NCBI RefSeq assembly: GCF_026738875.1
Contig: NZ_JAPQFJ010000002.1
Coordinates: 1 to 64,000 of the forward strand
DNA length: 64,000 nucleotides
DNA from: Clostridium brassicae
Lineage (GTDB): Bacteria; Bacillota; Clostridia; Clostridiales; Clostridiaceae
Direction: 5' to 3'
How positions within the stretch are numbered: the first letter of the stretch is position 1; each line of letters opens with the position of its first letter. The notes beneath the pieces are model-generated. The model ran no database searches, was not told where the DNA came from, and saw only the letters and a list, made by a program, of their open reading frames with translations. Positions 52,751 through 61,041 of the stretch are shown here, in pieces. A program made the translations under genes and the position numbers.

Positions 52751-53555
52751 AGATATTAGCATAGGACAATATGTTCCAGGAGATTCCTTTATTCACAAAT
52801 TGGATCCAAGAATTAAAATAATACTATCAATAGTTTATATAATTAACCTATTTTTAGTTAATAATTTTAAAGGATATATTTTTGTTGTAGTTTTTACAGC
52901 AGTTATGATAATGATTTCTAAGGTGCCATTTAAATATATATATAAAGGGTTAAAGCCTATATTTATATTGCTCCTTATAACAGCCTTGTTGAATATTTTT
53001 ATGACCGGTGGAGGTGTTGGAGAAATACCCCTATGGAGATGGAAATTTTTAAAAATTTATAAGCAAGGGTTAATTTTAGCAGCATTTATGATAATTAGAC
53101 TAGTTTTTTTAATAGTAGGAACTTCATTATTAACATTAACTACTTCACCTATAGAATTAACAGATGGAATAGAGAAACTTCTAAATCCATTTAAAAAGAT
53201 AGGATTGCCAGCTCATGAACTTGCTATGATGATGACTATAGCTCTTAGGTTTATTCCTACACTTATGGATGAAACAGATAAGATAATGAAAGCACAAATG
53301 GCGAGGGGAGCAGATTTTGAATCTGGTAACCTTTTTAGTAGGGCTAAAAATTTAATACCTTTACTTGTTCCATTATTTATTAGTTCTTTTAGACGTGCTG
53401 ATGAGCTTGCTATGGCTATGGAAGCAAGGTGCTATCGCGGAGGTGAAGGAAGAACAAGAATGAAGATATTAAAACTAGAAAATAGAGATTTGATAGCAAC
53501 TATTATTATGTTGATTTTAGTCGTTATATCTATTTGGAGTAGAAGATTTGCATAG
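52743..53555 (+). CDS. ecfT: ECF transporter transmembrane subunit EcfT
   Basis: A 270-residue membrane protein with about five hydrophobic segments. The two coupling-helix motifs with A-R-G (A-Q-M-A-R-G-A-D near 183-190 and A-M-E-A-R-C-Y near 221-227) that contact the ATPases are present. It links the two ATPases to exchangeable S components. Order ecfA1-ecfA2-ecfT-truA after rplQ is typical of Firmicutes. Confidence 0.94.
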   Translation: MIKDISIGQYVPGDSFIHKLDPRIKIILSIVYIINLFLVNNFKGYIFVVVFTAVMIMISKVPFKYIYKGLKPIFILLLITALLNIFMTGGGVGEIPLWRWKFLKIYKQGLILAAFMIIRLVFLIVGTSLLTLTTSPIELTDGIEKLLNPFKKIGLPAHELAMMMTIALRFIPTLMDETDKIMKAQMARGADFESGNLFSRAKNLIPLLVPLFISSFRRADELAMAMEARCYRGGEGRTRMKILKLENRDLIATIIMLILVVISIWSRRFA

Positions 53556-53589
53556 ACATAAAGTATTTTATTATACTGAGGTGTAGTTA

Positions 53590-54351
53590 GTGAAAAGAAA
53601 CATAAAACTTTTAATAGAATATGATGGTACAAATTATGCTGGTTGGCAGAAGCAAAAAAATGCTCTTACAATTCAGCAAGTTTTAGAGGAAGCTATTAAA
53701 AAAGTTACAAAAGAAAATATTGAGGTTATAGGTTGTAGTAGGACAGATGCTGGAGTACATGCAAGGGGTTTTATAGCTAATTTTTTCACTGAAAGTAGTA
53801 TTCCAGGAGATAAATTCAAATATGCAATCAATTCAAAGTTACCAGATGATATTGTTATATTACTTTCTGAAGAAACAGAGATAGACTTTCACTCTAGATA
53901 TAGTAGTGAAGGGAAAAAATATTGTTATACAATTTTAAATAGAGAAGAAAAAGTTGTAATTGGTAGAAATTATTTATATAATTTTTCACCAAAATTAGAT
54001 TTAAATTTAATGATAGAAGGTAGTAAATATTTTTTAGGTACTCATGAATTTGATTCTTTTAGAAAAACTGGTAGTTCTGTAAAAACTACAAGAAGAACTA
54101 TATATTCTTTAAGAATAATCAAAAATGAAGATATAATTAAATTTATAATTTGTGGTGATGGTTTTTTATATAATATGGTAAGAATAATGGTAGGAACTTT
54201 ACTAGATGTAGGAACAGGAAAAATTAAACCAGATCATATAAAAGATATTATATTAGCTAAGAATAGGTTAGAGACTAAAAAATGTGTTCCGGCCAAGGGA
54301 TTGTGTTTAGAGGAAGTATTTTTTAATAAAGAAAAACTTAAAGAGATTTAG
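53590..54351 (+). CDS. truA: tRNA pseudouridine(38-40) synthase TruA
   Basis: A 253-residue enzyme. The catalytic aspartate is in S-R-T-D-A-G-V-H-A (about 50-58), and the N-terminal E-Y-D-G-T-N-Y-A-G-W-Q motif is intact. GTG start after GAGGTG. It follows ecfT by 34 bp and precedes the rplM promoter. Confidence 0.95.
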   Translation: MKRNIKLLIEYDGTNYAGWQKQKNALTIQQVLEEAIKKVTKENIEVIGCSRTDAGVHARGFIANFFTESSIPGDKFKYAINSKLPDDIVILLSEETEIDFHSRYSSEGKKYCYTILNREEKVVIGRNYLYNFSPKLDLNLMIEGSKYFLGTHEFDSFRKTGSSVKTTRRTIYSLRIIKNEDIIKFIICGDGFLYNMVRIMVGTLLDVGTGKIKPDHIKDIILAKNRLETKKCVPAKGLCLEEVFFNKEKLKEI

Positions 54352-54373
54352 GGATTTAGATGAAAAAGATATG

Positions 54374-54402
54374 TTGACACGCCCGGCTAATTGTATTATA
54401 AT
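54374..54402 (+). promoter_or_regulatory. Promoter of rplM-rpsI
   Basis: Perfect consensus: TTGACA (54374-54379), 17-bp spacer, TATAAT (54397-54402). Confidence 0.9.
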
Positions 54403-54420
54403 ATTCTTTGTTTGGTAAAA

Positions 54421-54484
54421 GTATATAAGACCACAGGCTCCGGTCTTGATATAGAAGAACACGAGTAAAAGTTCAAGGAGGGAA
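54421..54484 (+). ncRNA. Ribosomal protein L13 leader
   Basis: A short leader with the hairpin AAGACC-ACAGGCTCC-GGTCTT (54427-54447), the hallmark loop of the Firmicutes L13 leader, followed by a second weak stem ending at the AAGGAGGG of rplM. It is known as an r-protein autoregulatory element upstream of rplM. Confidence 0.8.
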
Positions 54485-54488
54485 AAAG

Positions 54489-54923
54489 ATGAAATCATAT
54501 ATCGCAAAGCCAAATGAAGTAGAAAGAAAATGGTATATTGTAGACGTTGAAGGAAAAGCATTAGGAAGAGCAGCAAGTCAAGTTGCTTCAATATTAAGAG
54601 GTAAACATAAACCAACTTATACACCAAGTGTTGACACTGGAGATTATGTTATAGTATTGAATGCTGAAAAGATATTATTAACAGGAAAAAAATTAGAGCA
54701 AAAAATGTTAAGACATCATTCATTATATCCAGGTGGATTAAAAGAAATGTCTTACAAAAAAGCTTTAGAAGTTAAACCAGAATTTGTTTTTGCTGAAGCA
54801 GTAAGAAGAATGCTTCCACAAGGACCTTTAGGAAGAAAGATGCTTAAAAAATTAAAAGTATATAGTGGTTCAGAACATAACCAAGAAGCTCAAAAACCAG
54901 AAGTTTTAGAGTTAAGATACTAG
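54489..54923 (+). CDS. rplM: 50S ribosomal protein L13
   Basis: A 144-residue protein with [14 protein letters not shown] (about 15-28) and the motif with M-L-P-Q-G-P-L-G-R (about 109-117). Paired with rpsI as in nearly all bacteria, behind an L13 leader. Confidence 0.97.
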   Translation: MKSYIAKPNEVERKWYIVDVEGKALGRAASQVASILRGKHKPTYTPSVDTGDYVIVLNAEKILLTGKKLEQKMLRHHSLYPGGLKEMSYKKALEVKPEFVFAEAVRRMLPQGPLGRKMLKKLKVYSGSEHNQEAQKPEVLELRY

Positions 54924-54949
54924 GATAACTGAAGGGAGGATACATATAG

Positions 54950-55342
54950 ATGGCTAAAGTTCAATATTTTGGAACAGGTAGAAGAAAGAAAGCAGTAGCT
55001 AGAGTAAGACTTGTACCAGGCGAAGGTAAAGTTACAATAAATAAAAGAGATATTCAAAATTATTTTGGATTAGAAACATTAAGATTTATTGTAAATCAAC
55101 CATTAGTTTTAACAGCAACAAAAGAAAAATTTGATGTACTAGTAAATGTACACGGCGGTGGATTTACAGGTCAAGCTGGAGCTATAAGACATGGTATATC
55201 AAGAGCACTTGTTAAAGCTGATGAAACATTAAAACCAGAGCTTAAAAAGGCAGGATTCTTAACTAGAGACCCAAGAATGAAAGAAAGAAAGAAATACGGT
55301 CTTAAGAAAGCAAGAAGAGCTCCTCAATTCTCAAAGAGATAA
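54950..55342 (+). CDS. rpsI: 30S ribosomal protein S9
   Basis: A 130-residue protein. Its C-terminal [12 protein letters not shown] tail reaches the P-site tRNA, and [10 protein letters not shown] (about 67-76) is the signature. GGGAGG site; strong terminator follows. Confidence 0.97.
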   Translation: MAKVQYFGTGRRKKAVARVRLVPGEGKVTINKRDIQNYFGLETLRFIVNQPLVLTATKEKFDVLVNVHGGGFTGQAGAIRHGISRALVKADETLKPELKKAGFLTRDPRMKERKKYGLKKARRAPQFSKR

Positions 55343-55356
55343 CAAGAAATGTTTCG

Positions 55357-55390
55357 AAGCAAGAGAGAGAGATCTTTCTTGCTTTTTTTA
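55357..55390 (+). terminator. Terminator after rpsI
   Basis: AAGCAAGAGAGA (55357-55368) pairs with TCTTTCTTGCTT (55373-55384) with one wobble and a GAGA tetraloop, followed by TTTTT. Confidence 0.9.
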
Positions 55391-55586
55391 TGCACATTAT
55401 ATGGAATTTTGAAGTAAATGCAAGTTATGTATTGGTATAATAAGTTTAATTTAATATAAAGTGGTATTAAATTTATTAAGAATATGTTTAAATATAGTAG
55501 TATATACATAAAACAATTAAAGAATAGACAAGACCTATGTAATGTGAAATCTTTATTTTTATGAAGAATAAATATGGAGGGGTTGT

Positions 55587-57194
55587 ATGAATTTAAGTGT
55601 AGTTATTATAGGCCTATTAGGTGGATTAGGATTATTTTTATATGGTATGAAGCTGATGGGTGACGGTCTAGAAAATTTTGCTGGAGATAACATGAAAGTT
55701 TTCTTTGAAAAGATAACATCAAATCCAATAAAAGGTGTTATTACTGGTGCTATTATTACAGCAATAATTCAAAGTAGTAGTGCAACAACTGTTATGGTAG
55801 TGGGATTTGTTAATGCGGGATTAATGAATTTATATCAAGCTGCAGGAGTAATAATGGGAGCTAATATAGGTACAACTATTACTACTCAAATTATAGCTTT
55901 TAATATGACAGGAATTATACCAGCGTTTATAGCTTTAGGTGCATCAATGACCCTATTTTCTAAAAAAGAAAAAGTAAAAGAAATGGGAAATATAATATTA
56001 GGATTTGGTATACTCTTTATGGGTATGGAATTAATGAAAGAAACTATGGCACCATTAGCACAATCAGATTTTTTTGGAAAGATGATTATTTCTCTTAAGG
56101 GGAATATTGCATTAGGAATTTTAGTTGGTATGATTATGACAGCTGTAATACAAAGTTCTTCAGCATCTACAGGAATTTTAGTAGCTTTATCAGCAACAGG
56201 AACCCTTCCTATTGAAGTTGCAATACCTATATTGTTTGGTAATAACATAGGTACTTGCGTAACAGCTTTAATATCAAGCGTAGGAACTCAGAAAACAGCT
56301 AAGAAAGCAGCACTTATTCATTTGTTTTTTAATTTGATGGGTACGATTATATTTATACCTTTTATACCCTTCTTAAAGGATATTGTTATAAAACTTGATG
56401 CAAATAATGTAGAAAGACAAATAGCTAATGCTCATACTATTTTCAATATAGTAAATACTATAATTATGATACCATTTATTAATTATTTAGTTATATTAGT
56501 AAATAAGATAATACCAGGAGATGATGAAATAGAGACTTTTGGGACTAAGTATATTGATGAAAGATTATTAGAGACTCCTATAATAGCTATTGGACAAGCA
56601 ACTCAAGAAATTGTTCGTATGGCAGAAAAAGCGAAAGAAAATTTAACTCTTGCAATGCAATCATTTGAAAGATCTGATGAAGATTTGATTAAACAAGTTT
56701 ATGAAAACGAAAAATTAATAAATCTGCTTGAAAATGAGATTACAATTTTTTTGGTAAAATTATCTAATAAAGATACATCAGAGGAACAAAAAAATATAGT
56801 TACATCTATGTTTCATGTTGTTAATGATATAGAGCGTATAGGTGACCATTGCAAAAATTTAGTAGACCTATCTAGTGAAAAAATACAAAAAAGATTAATA
56901 TTTACTGAAGAAGGTATGAAAGAATTAAAGCATATGTATGAATGCACTATGGATGCTTTAACAATAAGTTTAAGTAGTTTTAAAGAAAATAATATACAAA
57001 AAGCTCAAAATATATTAATAATTGAAGAAAATATAGATAGGTTAGAAAAAGAGTATAGAGAAGCTCATATTAGGAGATTGAATAGAGGTGCTTGTACTGC
57101 AAGAGAAGGAGCAGTATTTTTAGACATGATTAGCAATTTTGAAAGAATAGGAGATCACTCAACTAATATTGCTGAATCAATTATAAATAGGTAG
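55587..57194 (+). CDS. Na+/Pi cotransporter-PhoU fusion protein, copy 1
   Basis: A 535-residue membrane protein. The first ~310 residues hold two inverted repeats of the Na/Pi-cotransporter II fold, each with a Q-S-S-S motif (Q-S-S-S-A-T-T near 63-69 and Q-S-S-S-A-S-T near 190-196). The C-terminal ~190 residues are two PhoU-like helical bundles with E-R-I-G-D-H repeats (about 414 and 522). It probably imports phosphate with sodium and senses phosphate state. A paralogue of the same length lies at 61768 on the other strand. GGAGGGG site; no Pho-box-like repeats are seen upstream. Confidence 0.9.
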   Translation: MNLSVVIIGLLGGLGLFLYGMKLMGDGLENFAGDNMKVFFEKITSNPIKGVITGAIITAIIQSSSATTVMVVGFVNAGLMNLYQAAGVIMGANIGTTITTQIIAFNMTGIIPAFIALGASMTLFSKKEKVKEMGNIILGFGILFMGMELMKETMAPLAQSDFFGKMIISLKGNIALGILVGMIMTAVIQSSSASTGILVALSATGTLPIEVAIPILFGNNIGTCVTALISSVGTQKTAKKAALIHLFFNLMGTIIFIPFIPFLKDIVIKLDANNVERQIANAHTIFNIVNTIIMIPFINYLVILVNKIIPGDDEIETFGTKYIDERLLETPIIAIGQATQEIVRMAEKAKENLTLAMQSFERSDEDLIKQVYENEKLINLLENEITIFLVKLSNKDTSEEQKNIVTSMFHVVNDIERIGDHCKNLVDLSSEKIQKRLIFTEEGMKELKHMYECTMDALTISLSSFKENNIQKAQNILIIEENIDRLEKEYREAHIRRLNRGACTAREGAVFLDMISNFERIGDHSTNIAESIINR

Positions 57195-57256
57195 ACTTTA
57201 TACATAAACAGGGCTTTTAGTTTGAAATGGAGTTTTTACTCCATCTCAAAGGTGTT

Positions 57257-57300
57257 AAAGACTTTAAGGAGTAAAACTCCTAAAAAGTCTTTATTTTTTA
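57257..57300 (+). terminator. Terminator after the Na/Pi transporter gene
   Basis: AAAGACTTTAAGGAGT (57257-57272) pairs with ACTCCTAAAAAGTCTTT (57276-57292) with a small internal mismatch, followed by ATTTTTT. Confidence 0.85.
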
Positions 57301-57383
57301 GGAAAAAACTGTTATCTAGGGTTATGCAATTGTTTATTACCATGGGAGTATTATAATAATTAGGTATTGGATAAATATATAAT

Positions 57384-57428
57384 AAAAGAAGAGTAAGAAT
57401 ATCTGTGATATTCTTACTCTTCTTTTAT
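57384..57428 (+). terminator. 20-bp hairpin, terminator or attenuator before cwlD
   Basis: AAAAGAAGAGTAAGAATATC (57384-57403) and its exact reverse complement (57407-57426) are separated by TGT only. The 3' arm ends in TTTT. It lies about 20 bp after the expected start of a promoter at 57330-57357, so it could end a very short RNA or attenuate cwlD. Confidence 0.7.
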
Positions 57429-57498
57429 AAACTACAACTAATAAAAATAAATTTCATGGACAAAATAAAAAGAACAGTTCAGATTAGGAGGTATAAAG

Positions 57499-58269
57499 AT
57501 GGTATCAAGGAAGAAGTTTAAATATATTCTGTTTTTTATATTAACAGCATTTTTTATCTCTTATAATTTTAAATATACAGCTTTAGGTGACGAAAATAAG
57601 CAAAAAGTCATACTAATCGATCCAGGACATGGAGGAATTGATGGTGGAGCTGTATCAAAAAATGGAACAGTAGAAAAGAATATTAACTTAGCAATTAGTA
57701 ATAATTTAAGAACTAAGTTAGAAAAAAAAGGATTTAAGGTAATTATGACAAGAGAAGAAGATAAAGGACTTTATTCCGATAAAGGAAAAGTTAGAGACAA
57801 AAAAAATGAAGATTTAAACAATAGATGTAGAATGAAAAAAGAGTCAAATTGTGATGCTTTTATTAGTATTCACTTAAACATGTTTCAGCAAAGTCAATAT
57901 TATGGTGCTCAAGTATGGCATGAAAAACAGCCAGAAAGTGCTAGATTGGCTCACATAACTCAACAAAATCTTGTGAAAGATTTAGATAACAACAATAATA
58001 GAAAAGAAAAATGTGCAAAAGGAGCATATAAGATATTAAGGTGTTCTTGTAATATACCCTCTATATTAGTTGAATGTGGATTTTTATCAAATGAAGCGGA
58101 AGAAAGAATGTTGAAAACAGATTCTTATCAAGAAAAAATTGCTTCATCATTATCAAAATCTATAGAGGAGTATTTTAATACTAAAGACGATGTAACAGAG
58201 GATATTAAAGAACAAGAAAGTAATGGTATAAAAAGAATTTGGGATATATTCACTAGTAAGATACATTAA
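57499..58269 (+). CDS. cwlD: N-acetylmuramoyl-L-alanine amidase, CwlD type
   Basis: A 256-residue protein with an N-terminal signal or membrane anchor (about 8-27) and an Amidase_3 zinc domain (about 36-235). Zinc ligands and catalytic Glu are visible: H in D-P-G-H-G-G-I-D-G-G, E in V-E-K-N-I-N, H in S-I-H-L-N-M, and E in V-E-C-G-F-L-S-N. CwlD removes peptide side chains during spore cortex muramic-lactam formation. Other exported Amidase_3 enzymes look alike, so the cortex role is likely, not certain. AGGAGG site. Confidence 0.85.
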   Translation: MVSRKKFKYILFFILTAFFISYNFKYTALGDENKQKVILIDPGHGGIDGGAVSKNGTVEKNINLAISNNLRTKLEKKGFKVIMTREEDKGLYSDKGKVRDKKNEDLNNRCRMKKESNCDAFISIHLNMFQQSQYYGAQVWHEKQPESARLAHITQQNLVKDLDNNNNRKEKCAKGAYKILRCSCNIPSILVECGFLSNEAEERMLKTDSYQEKIASSLSKSIEEYFNTKDDVTEDIKEQESNGIKRIWDIFTSKIH

Positions 58270-58273
58270 GAGA

Positions 58274-58325
58274 AATAAATAATAAACGACATATTTCCTA
58301 GGAAATATGTCGTTTATTATTTATT
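58274..58325. terminator. Perfect 52-nt palindrome, bidirectional terminator
   Basis: A perfect inverted repeat with 26-nt arms centred on CCTAGG (58297-58302). It lies between the convergent cwlD and the minus-strand gene ending at 58321, and T/A-rich ends on both sides suit termination in both directions. Its end overlaps the stop codon of the minus-strand gene. Confidence 0.85.
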
Positions 58326-58533
58326 CTTCTCCCATGCAATGAGGGCATTTTGTGTGTACAGGATGATCTAACATTAATGAACCTTCATTTAGAGAGCTAT
58401 ACATTTCGATATCCTCTTCATCCATTTCATTAATTTTACATTCATCTTTTTCATTTTTTAAGTCATGTAGTACATTTTTTGAAAGATCATAAGCATAACG
58501 TTTGTAAAAAAACGGATATTGTTTTCTAATCAT
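58321..58533 (-). CDS. Small protein with C-terminal CPHC motif, unknown function
   Basis: A 70-residue protein. The start at 58533 is chosen because GAGGTGG lies 5 nt upstream on the minus strand; the frame extends to 58581 without a site. It begins with a basic, aromatic stretch (M-I-R-K-Q-Y-P-F-F-Y-K-R-Y), has an acidic middle, and ends with T-K-C-P-H-C-M-G-E-E, a single CxxC that could bind metal or be redox-active. I do not recognise a family. The protein has no membrane segment. It is convergent with cwlD and divergent from the hydro-lyase operon. Confidence 0.65.
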   Translation of the reverse strand: MIRKQYPFFYKRYAYDLSKNVLHDLKNEKDECKINEMDEEDIEMYSSLNEGSLMLDHPVHTKCPHCMGEE

Positions 58534-58851
58534 ATTTTCCACCTCAATATTATTATGTATAGTGCAATATAATTCTATCATATATAATGTTATATTTCAT
58601 TAAATACGATGCAAATTTTAAATGAAATACATTTAGAAATAATTGTTTATTATAAGAGATACTTTAATAGAATTACTTTTGAAATTATAGTAAGATAATA
58701 ATTTTTCTAAATATAGATGTATTATAAAATGGTTAAAAACAAACATTTTATTAAAATACATACTAATTTTATGGTAAAATATAAGATGATATAGGAAAGT
58801 ATATCTAAATGAAAGGAGTAAGTTGGTCGCTACTAAAAGCCAACGAATTAT
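58534..58851. promoter_or_regulatory. Divergent control region before the hydro-lyase operon
   Basis: A 318-bp AT-rich gap. TAAAAT at 58775-58780 is a possible -10 for the rightward operon, without a good -35. The last 40 bp hold the AAAGGAG site (58812-58818), a GTTGGT/GCCAAC hairpin and the ATG of the alpha-subunit gene. Confidence 0.5.
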
Positions 58852-58854
58852 ATG
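58812..58854 (+). promoter_or_regulatory. Unusual ribosome-binding site with internal hairpin
   Basis: AAAGGAG (58812-58818) is 33 nt before the ATG at 58852, too far for normal initiation. Between them GTTGGT (58822-58827) pairs with GCCAAC (58839-58844). If this stem forms, the effective gap shrinks to about 10 nt. Alternatively, a 10-codon frame from TTG 58823 ends in a TGA that overlaps the ATG (ATGA). Confidence 0.6.
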
Positions 58855-59694
58855 AGAGAAATAAAAACTTCTGAAATAATTAAAATAGTTAAAGATATGT
58901 GTATAGAAGCTAATTGTTACGTATGTAAAGATATAAAAGATTCATTAAAGAAATCTTATGAATATGAAAAATGGGAAGTAGGCAAAAATATTTTAGGTAA
59001 AATATTAGAAAATTTAAACATATGTGAAGAACAACAAATGCCTATATGCCAAGATACAGGTATGGTATGTGTTTTTTTAGAAATTGGTCAAGAAGTTCAT
59101 GTTACAGGAGGAAGTTTAGAAAAAGCTATAAATGAAGGAGTAAGGCAAGGGTATAAAGATGGATATTTAAGAAAGTCAGTTGTTAATGATCCATTAGAAA
59201 GAGTAAATACAAAGGATAATACTCCTGCAGTCATATATTATGAGATTGTAGAAGGAGAAGGGTTTAAAATAACAATAGCCCCTAAGGGATTCGGTTCTGA
59301 AAACATGAGTAGGATAAAAATGTTGAAACCATCAGATGGGGTAGAAGGAATTAAAAATTTTGTCATAGACACAGTGAAAAAAGCTGGGCCTAATCCATGC
59401 CCTCCAATAGTTGTAGGTGTCGGAATAGGAGGTACTTTTGATAAGGCTGCTTATTTAGCAAAAAAAGCTTTAATAAGGCCTATAAATGTAAGAAATTCCA
59501 GTGAGTACTATGAAGATTTAGAGAAAAAACTTTTAGAAAGTATTAATGAATTAGGGATAGGTCCCCAAGGCTTTGGTGGTAAAACAACGGCTTTAGGAGT
59601 AAATATTGAAACTTATCCAACTCATATAGCAGGGTTACCTGTTGCAGTTAATATTAATTGTCACGTTACAAGACATATTACAAGAGAAATTTAA
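58852..59694 (+). CDS. fumA: Class I fumarate hydratase, alpha subunit
   Basis: A 280-residue Fe-S hydro-lyase subunit of the two-protein type. Cysteines for the 4Fe-4S cluster are visible in M-P-I-C-Q-D-T-G-M (about 63-71), G-P-N-P-C-P-P (about 179-185) and the C-terminal N-C-H-V (about 271-274). The pair most often acts as fumarase, but L-tartrate dehydratase (TtdA) is so similar that the substrate is not certain. No upstream in-frame start exists: the frame has a stop 18 bp before this ATG. The ribosome site is unusual. Confidence 0.88.
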   Translation: MREIKTSEIIKIVKDMCIEANCYVCKDIKDSLKKSYEYEKWEVGKNILGKILENLNICEEQQMPICQDTGMVCVFLEIGQEVHVTGGSLEKAINEGVRQGYKDGYLRKSVVNDPLERVNTKDNTPAVIYYEIVEGEGFKITIAPKGFGSENMSRIKMLKPSDGVEGIKNFVIDTVKKAGPNPCPPIVVGVGIGGTFDKAAYLAKKALIRPINVRNSSEYYEDLEKKLLESINELGIGPQGFGGKTTALGVNIETYPTHIAGLPVAVNINCHVTRHITREI

Positions 59695-59763
59695 ATAAAT
59701 GTTCATAAGGCAACTATATACCATAAATAAAAACATTAAGAGAGATAAACATTTATTTAAATT
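59688..59763 (+). repeat. 16-bp inverted repeat between hydro-lyase genes
   Basis: AATTTAAATAAATGTT (59688-59703) and its exact reverse complement (59748-59763) enclose 44 nt. The left arm covers the fumA stop codon, and the right arm ends 27 nt before the AAGAGGTG site of fumB. Possible mRNA-processing or expression-tuning structure. Confidence 0.65.
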
Positions 59764-59805
59764 GAAAGATATAGATGTTAAGTACAATATAAGAGGTGAA
59801 TTATT

Positions 59806-60405
59806 TTGGATAAGAAAATCACAACACCATTAAATAATGTATCAGTTGAAAAATTAAAAGTTGGAGATACTGTATTGATTTCAGGAACTATCTATACTGC
59901 TAGAGATGCAGCTCATAAAAGGTTAATTGAGCTTATAGATAAAAATCAAAAGCTGCCTATAGAAATAGAAAATCAAATAATATATTATGTAGGACCTACA
60001 CCAGCTAAACCAGGAATACCAATAGGATCTGCAGGTCCAACAACTAGTTACAGAATGGATGCATATACTCCACAGTTATTAGATAGGGGACTTAAGGGAA
60101 TGATAGGCAAAGGTCTCAGGTCTCAAGAAGTAATTGATTCAATAGTAAAAAACAAAGCAGTGTATTTTGCAGCAATAGGAGGAGCTGCTGCTCTTATTGC
60201 TAAATCTATAGTTAAGTCAGAAATTGTGACATATGAAGACTTGGGATCAGAAGCTATAAGAAAATTAGAAATTGTAGATTTCCCTGCTATAGTGGTTATA
60301 GATAGCAAAGGAAATAATTTATATGATATGGGACCGAAAGAATATTTGCAATTTTTAATAAAAGGGGGAAGTGAGAAGATAGATTTAGATAACTTCTCAA
60401 TTTGA
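59806..60405 (+). CDS. fumB: Class I fumarate hydratase, beta subunit
   Basis: A 199-residue subunit that completes the hydro-lyase. G-P-T-P-A-K-P-G-I-P-I-G-S-A-G-P-T-T-S (about 64-82) and the I-G-G-A-A-A-L (about 124-130) loop are signatures of the family. TTG start after AGAGGTG. It lies 111 bp after fumA, and the next gene starts at its stop codon. Fumarase or tartrate dehydratase function fits; fumarase is more likely. Confidence 0.87.
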   Translation: MDKKITTPLNNVSVEKLKVGDTVLISGTIYTARDAAHKRLIELIDKNQKLPIEIENQIIYYVGPTPAKPGIPIGSAGPTTSYRMDAYTPQLLDRGLKGMIGKGLRSQEVIDSIVKNKAVYFAAIGGAAALIAKSIVKSEIVTYEDLGSEAIRKLEIVDFPAIVVIDSKGNNLYDMGPKEYLQFLIKGGSEKIDLDNFSI

Positions 60406-60407
60406 AT

Positions 60408-60929
60408 ATGAAATATAGTAAAGAAGATATTTTATTAGATAAAAAAAATAGGTTTAAATTTCAAGAGTCACTTATTAAAAAATTTAATATGCCTTTAGTT
60501 GTAGTGACTGTGAATTACCCAGGAATAAGCAGATATAATGATATTACTAACAATATTATTGAAAACATAGATAATATTATTTCAGATATATTTTCTTTTT
60601 ATATACATTTCAAGGTTTTAAGAATAACGGGAGAGGGACCAATATTAACTATTGCATTAGACAAAGATCCTAAGGAAATAAAGCACACTGCTATACAAAT
60701 TGAAGATAAACATATTTTAGGAAAATGTGTTGACATAGAAATATATGATAAAGATGTAAGAAGAATAGAAAGAAATGATTTAGGGTGTTTTGAAAAGAGA
60801 TGTTTTTTATGCAATAACTATTGGGAAGAATGCAAAAAATTAAATAGTCATGGTGATGATGAAATAATGCAATATGTGGTAGAAAAATATAGAGAATATA
60901 TGGATAGCTTTTCTGGAAGAAGTATATAA
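60408..60929 (+). CDS. citX: CitX-like phosphoribosyl-dephospho-CoA transferase
   Basis: A 173-residue protein. It follows the CitX pattern through most of its length: G-E-G-P near 76-79, E-D-K-H-I-L-G-K-C-V-D-I-E-I-Y (about 98-112), R-R-I-E-R-N-D-L-G and C-F-L-C-N-N...C...H near the C-terminus. CitX attaches the prosthetic group to the citrate lyase acyl carrier protein. ATG 60408 or TTG 60402 could start it; both overlap or touch the fumB stop, and no own ribosome site is seen. No citC, citD, citE, citF or citG gene is in the window. Confidence 0.75.
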   Translation: MKYSKEDILLDKKNRFKFQESLIKKFNMPLVVVTVNYPGISRYNDITNNIIENIDNIISDIFSFYIHFKVLRITGEGPILTIALDKDPKEIKHTAIQIEDKHILGKCVDIEIYDKDVRRIERNDLGCFEKRCFLCNNYWEECKKLNSHGDDEIMQYVVEKYREYMDSFSGRSI

Positions 60930-61041
60930 GAAATTTGTTAGAGTAACATAATTAGAAATAGTAAAAAAGTTTTACAAAAAGTCAGTTATATTTATTTCAA
61001 GTAAATATTAAAGTAAAGGGGAAAACATTAGGAGATAAGTA

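Larger units (their letters stand above)
57195..57498 (+). promoter_or_regulatory. Terminators, promoter and attenuator-like hairpin before cwlD
   Basis: This 304-bp gap holds no gene but four elements in order: a hairpin TTTGA-ATGGAGT/ACTCCAT-TCAAA (57221-57250), a terminator for the transporter (57257-57300), a promoter-like TTGTTT-16 bp-TATAAT (57330-57357), and a 20-bp perfect hairpin with T-rich 3' arm (57384-57426). cwlD starts 73 bp later. Confidence 0.65.

Noticed and set aside
54307-54627. Minus-strand frame over the rplM leader
   Set aside because: Antisense to the L13 leader and rplM, with no own start signals.
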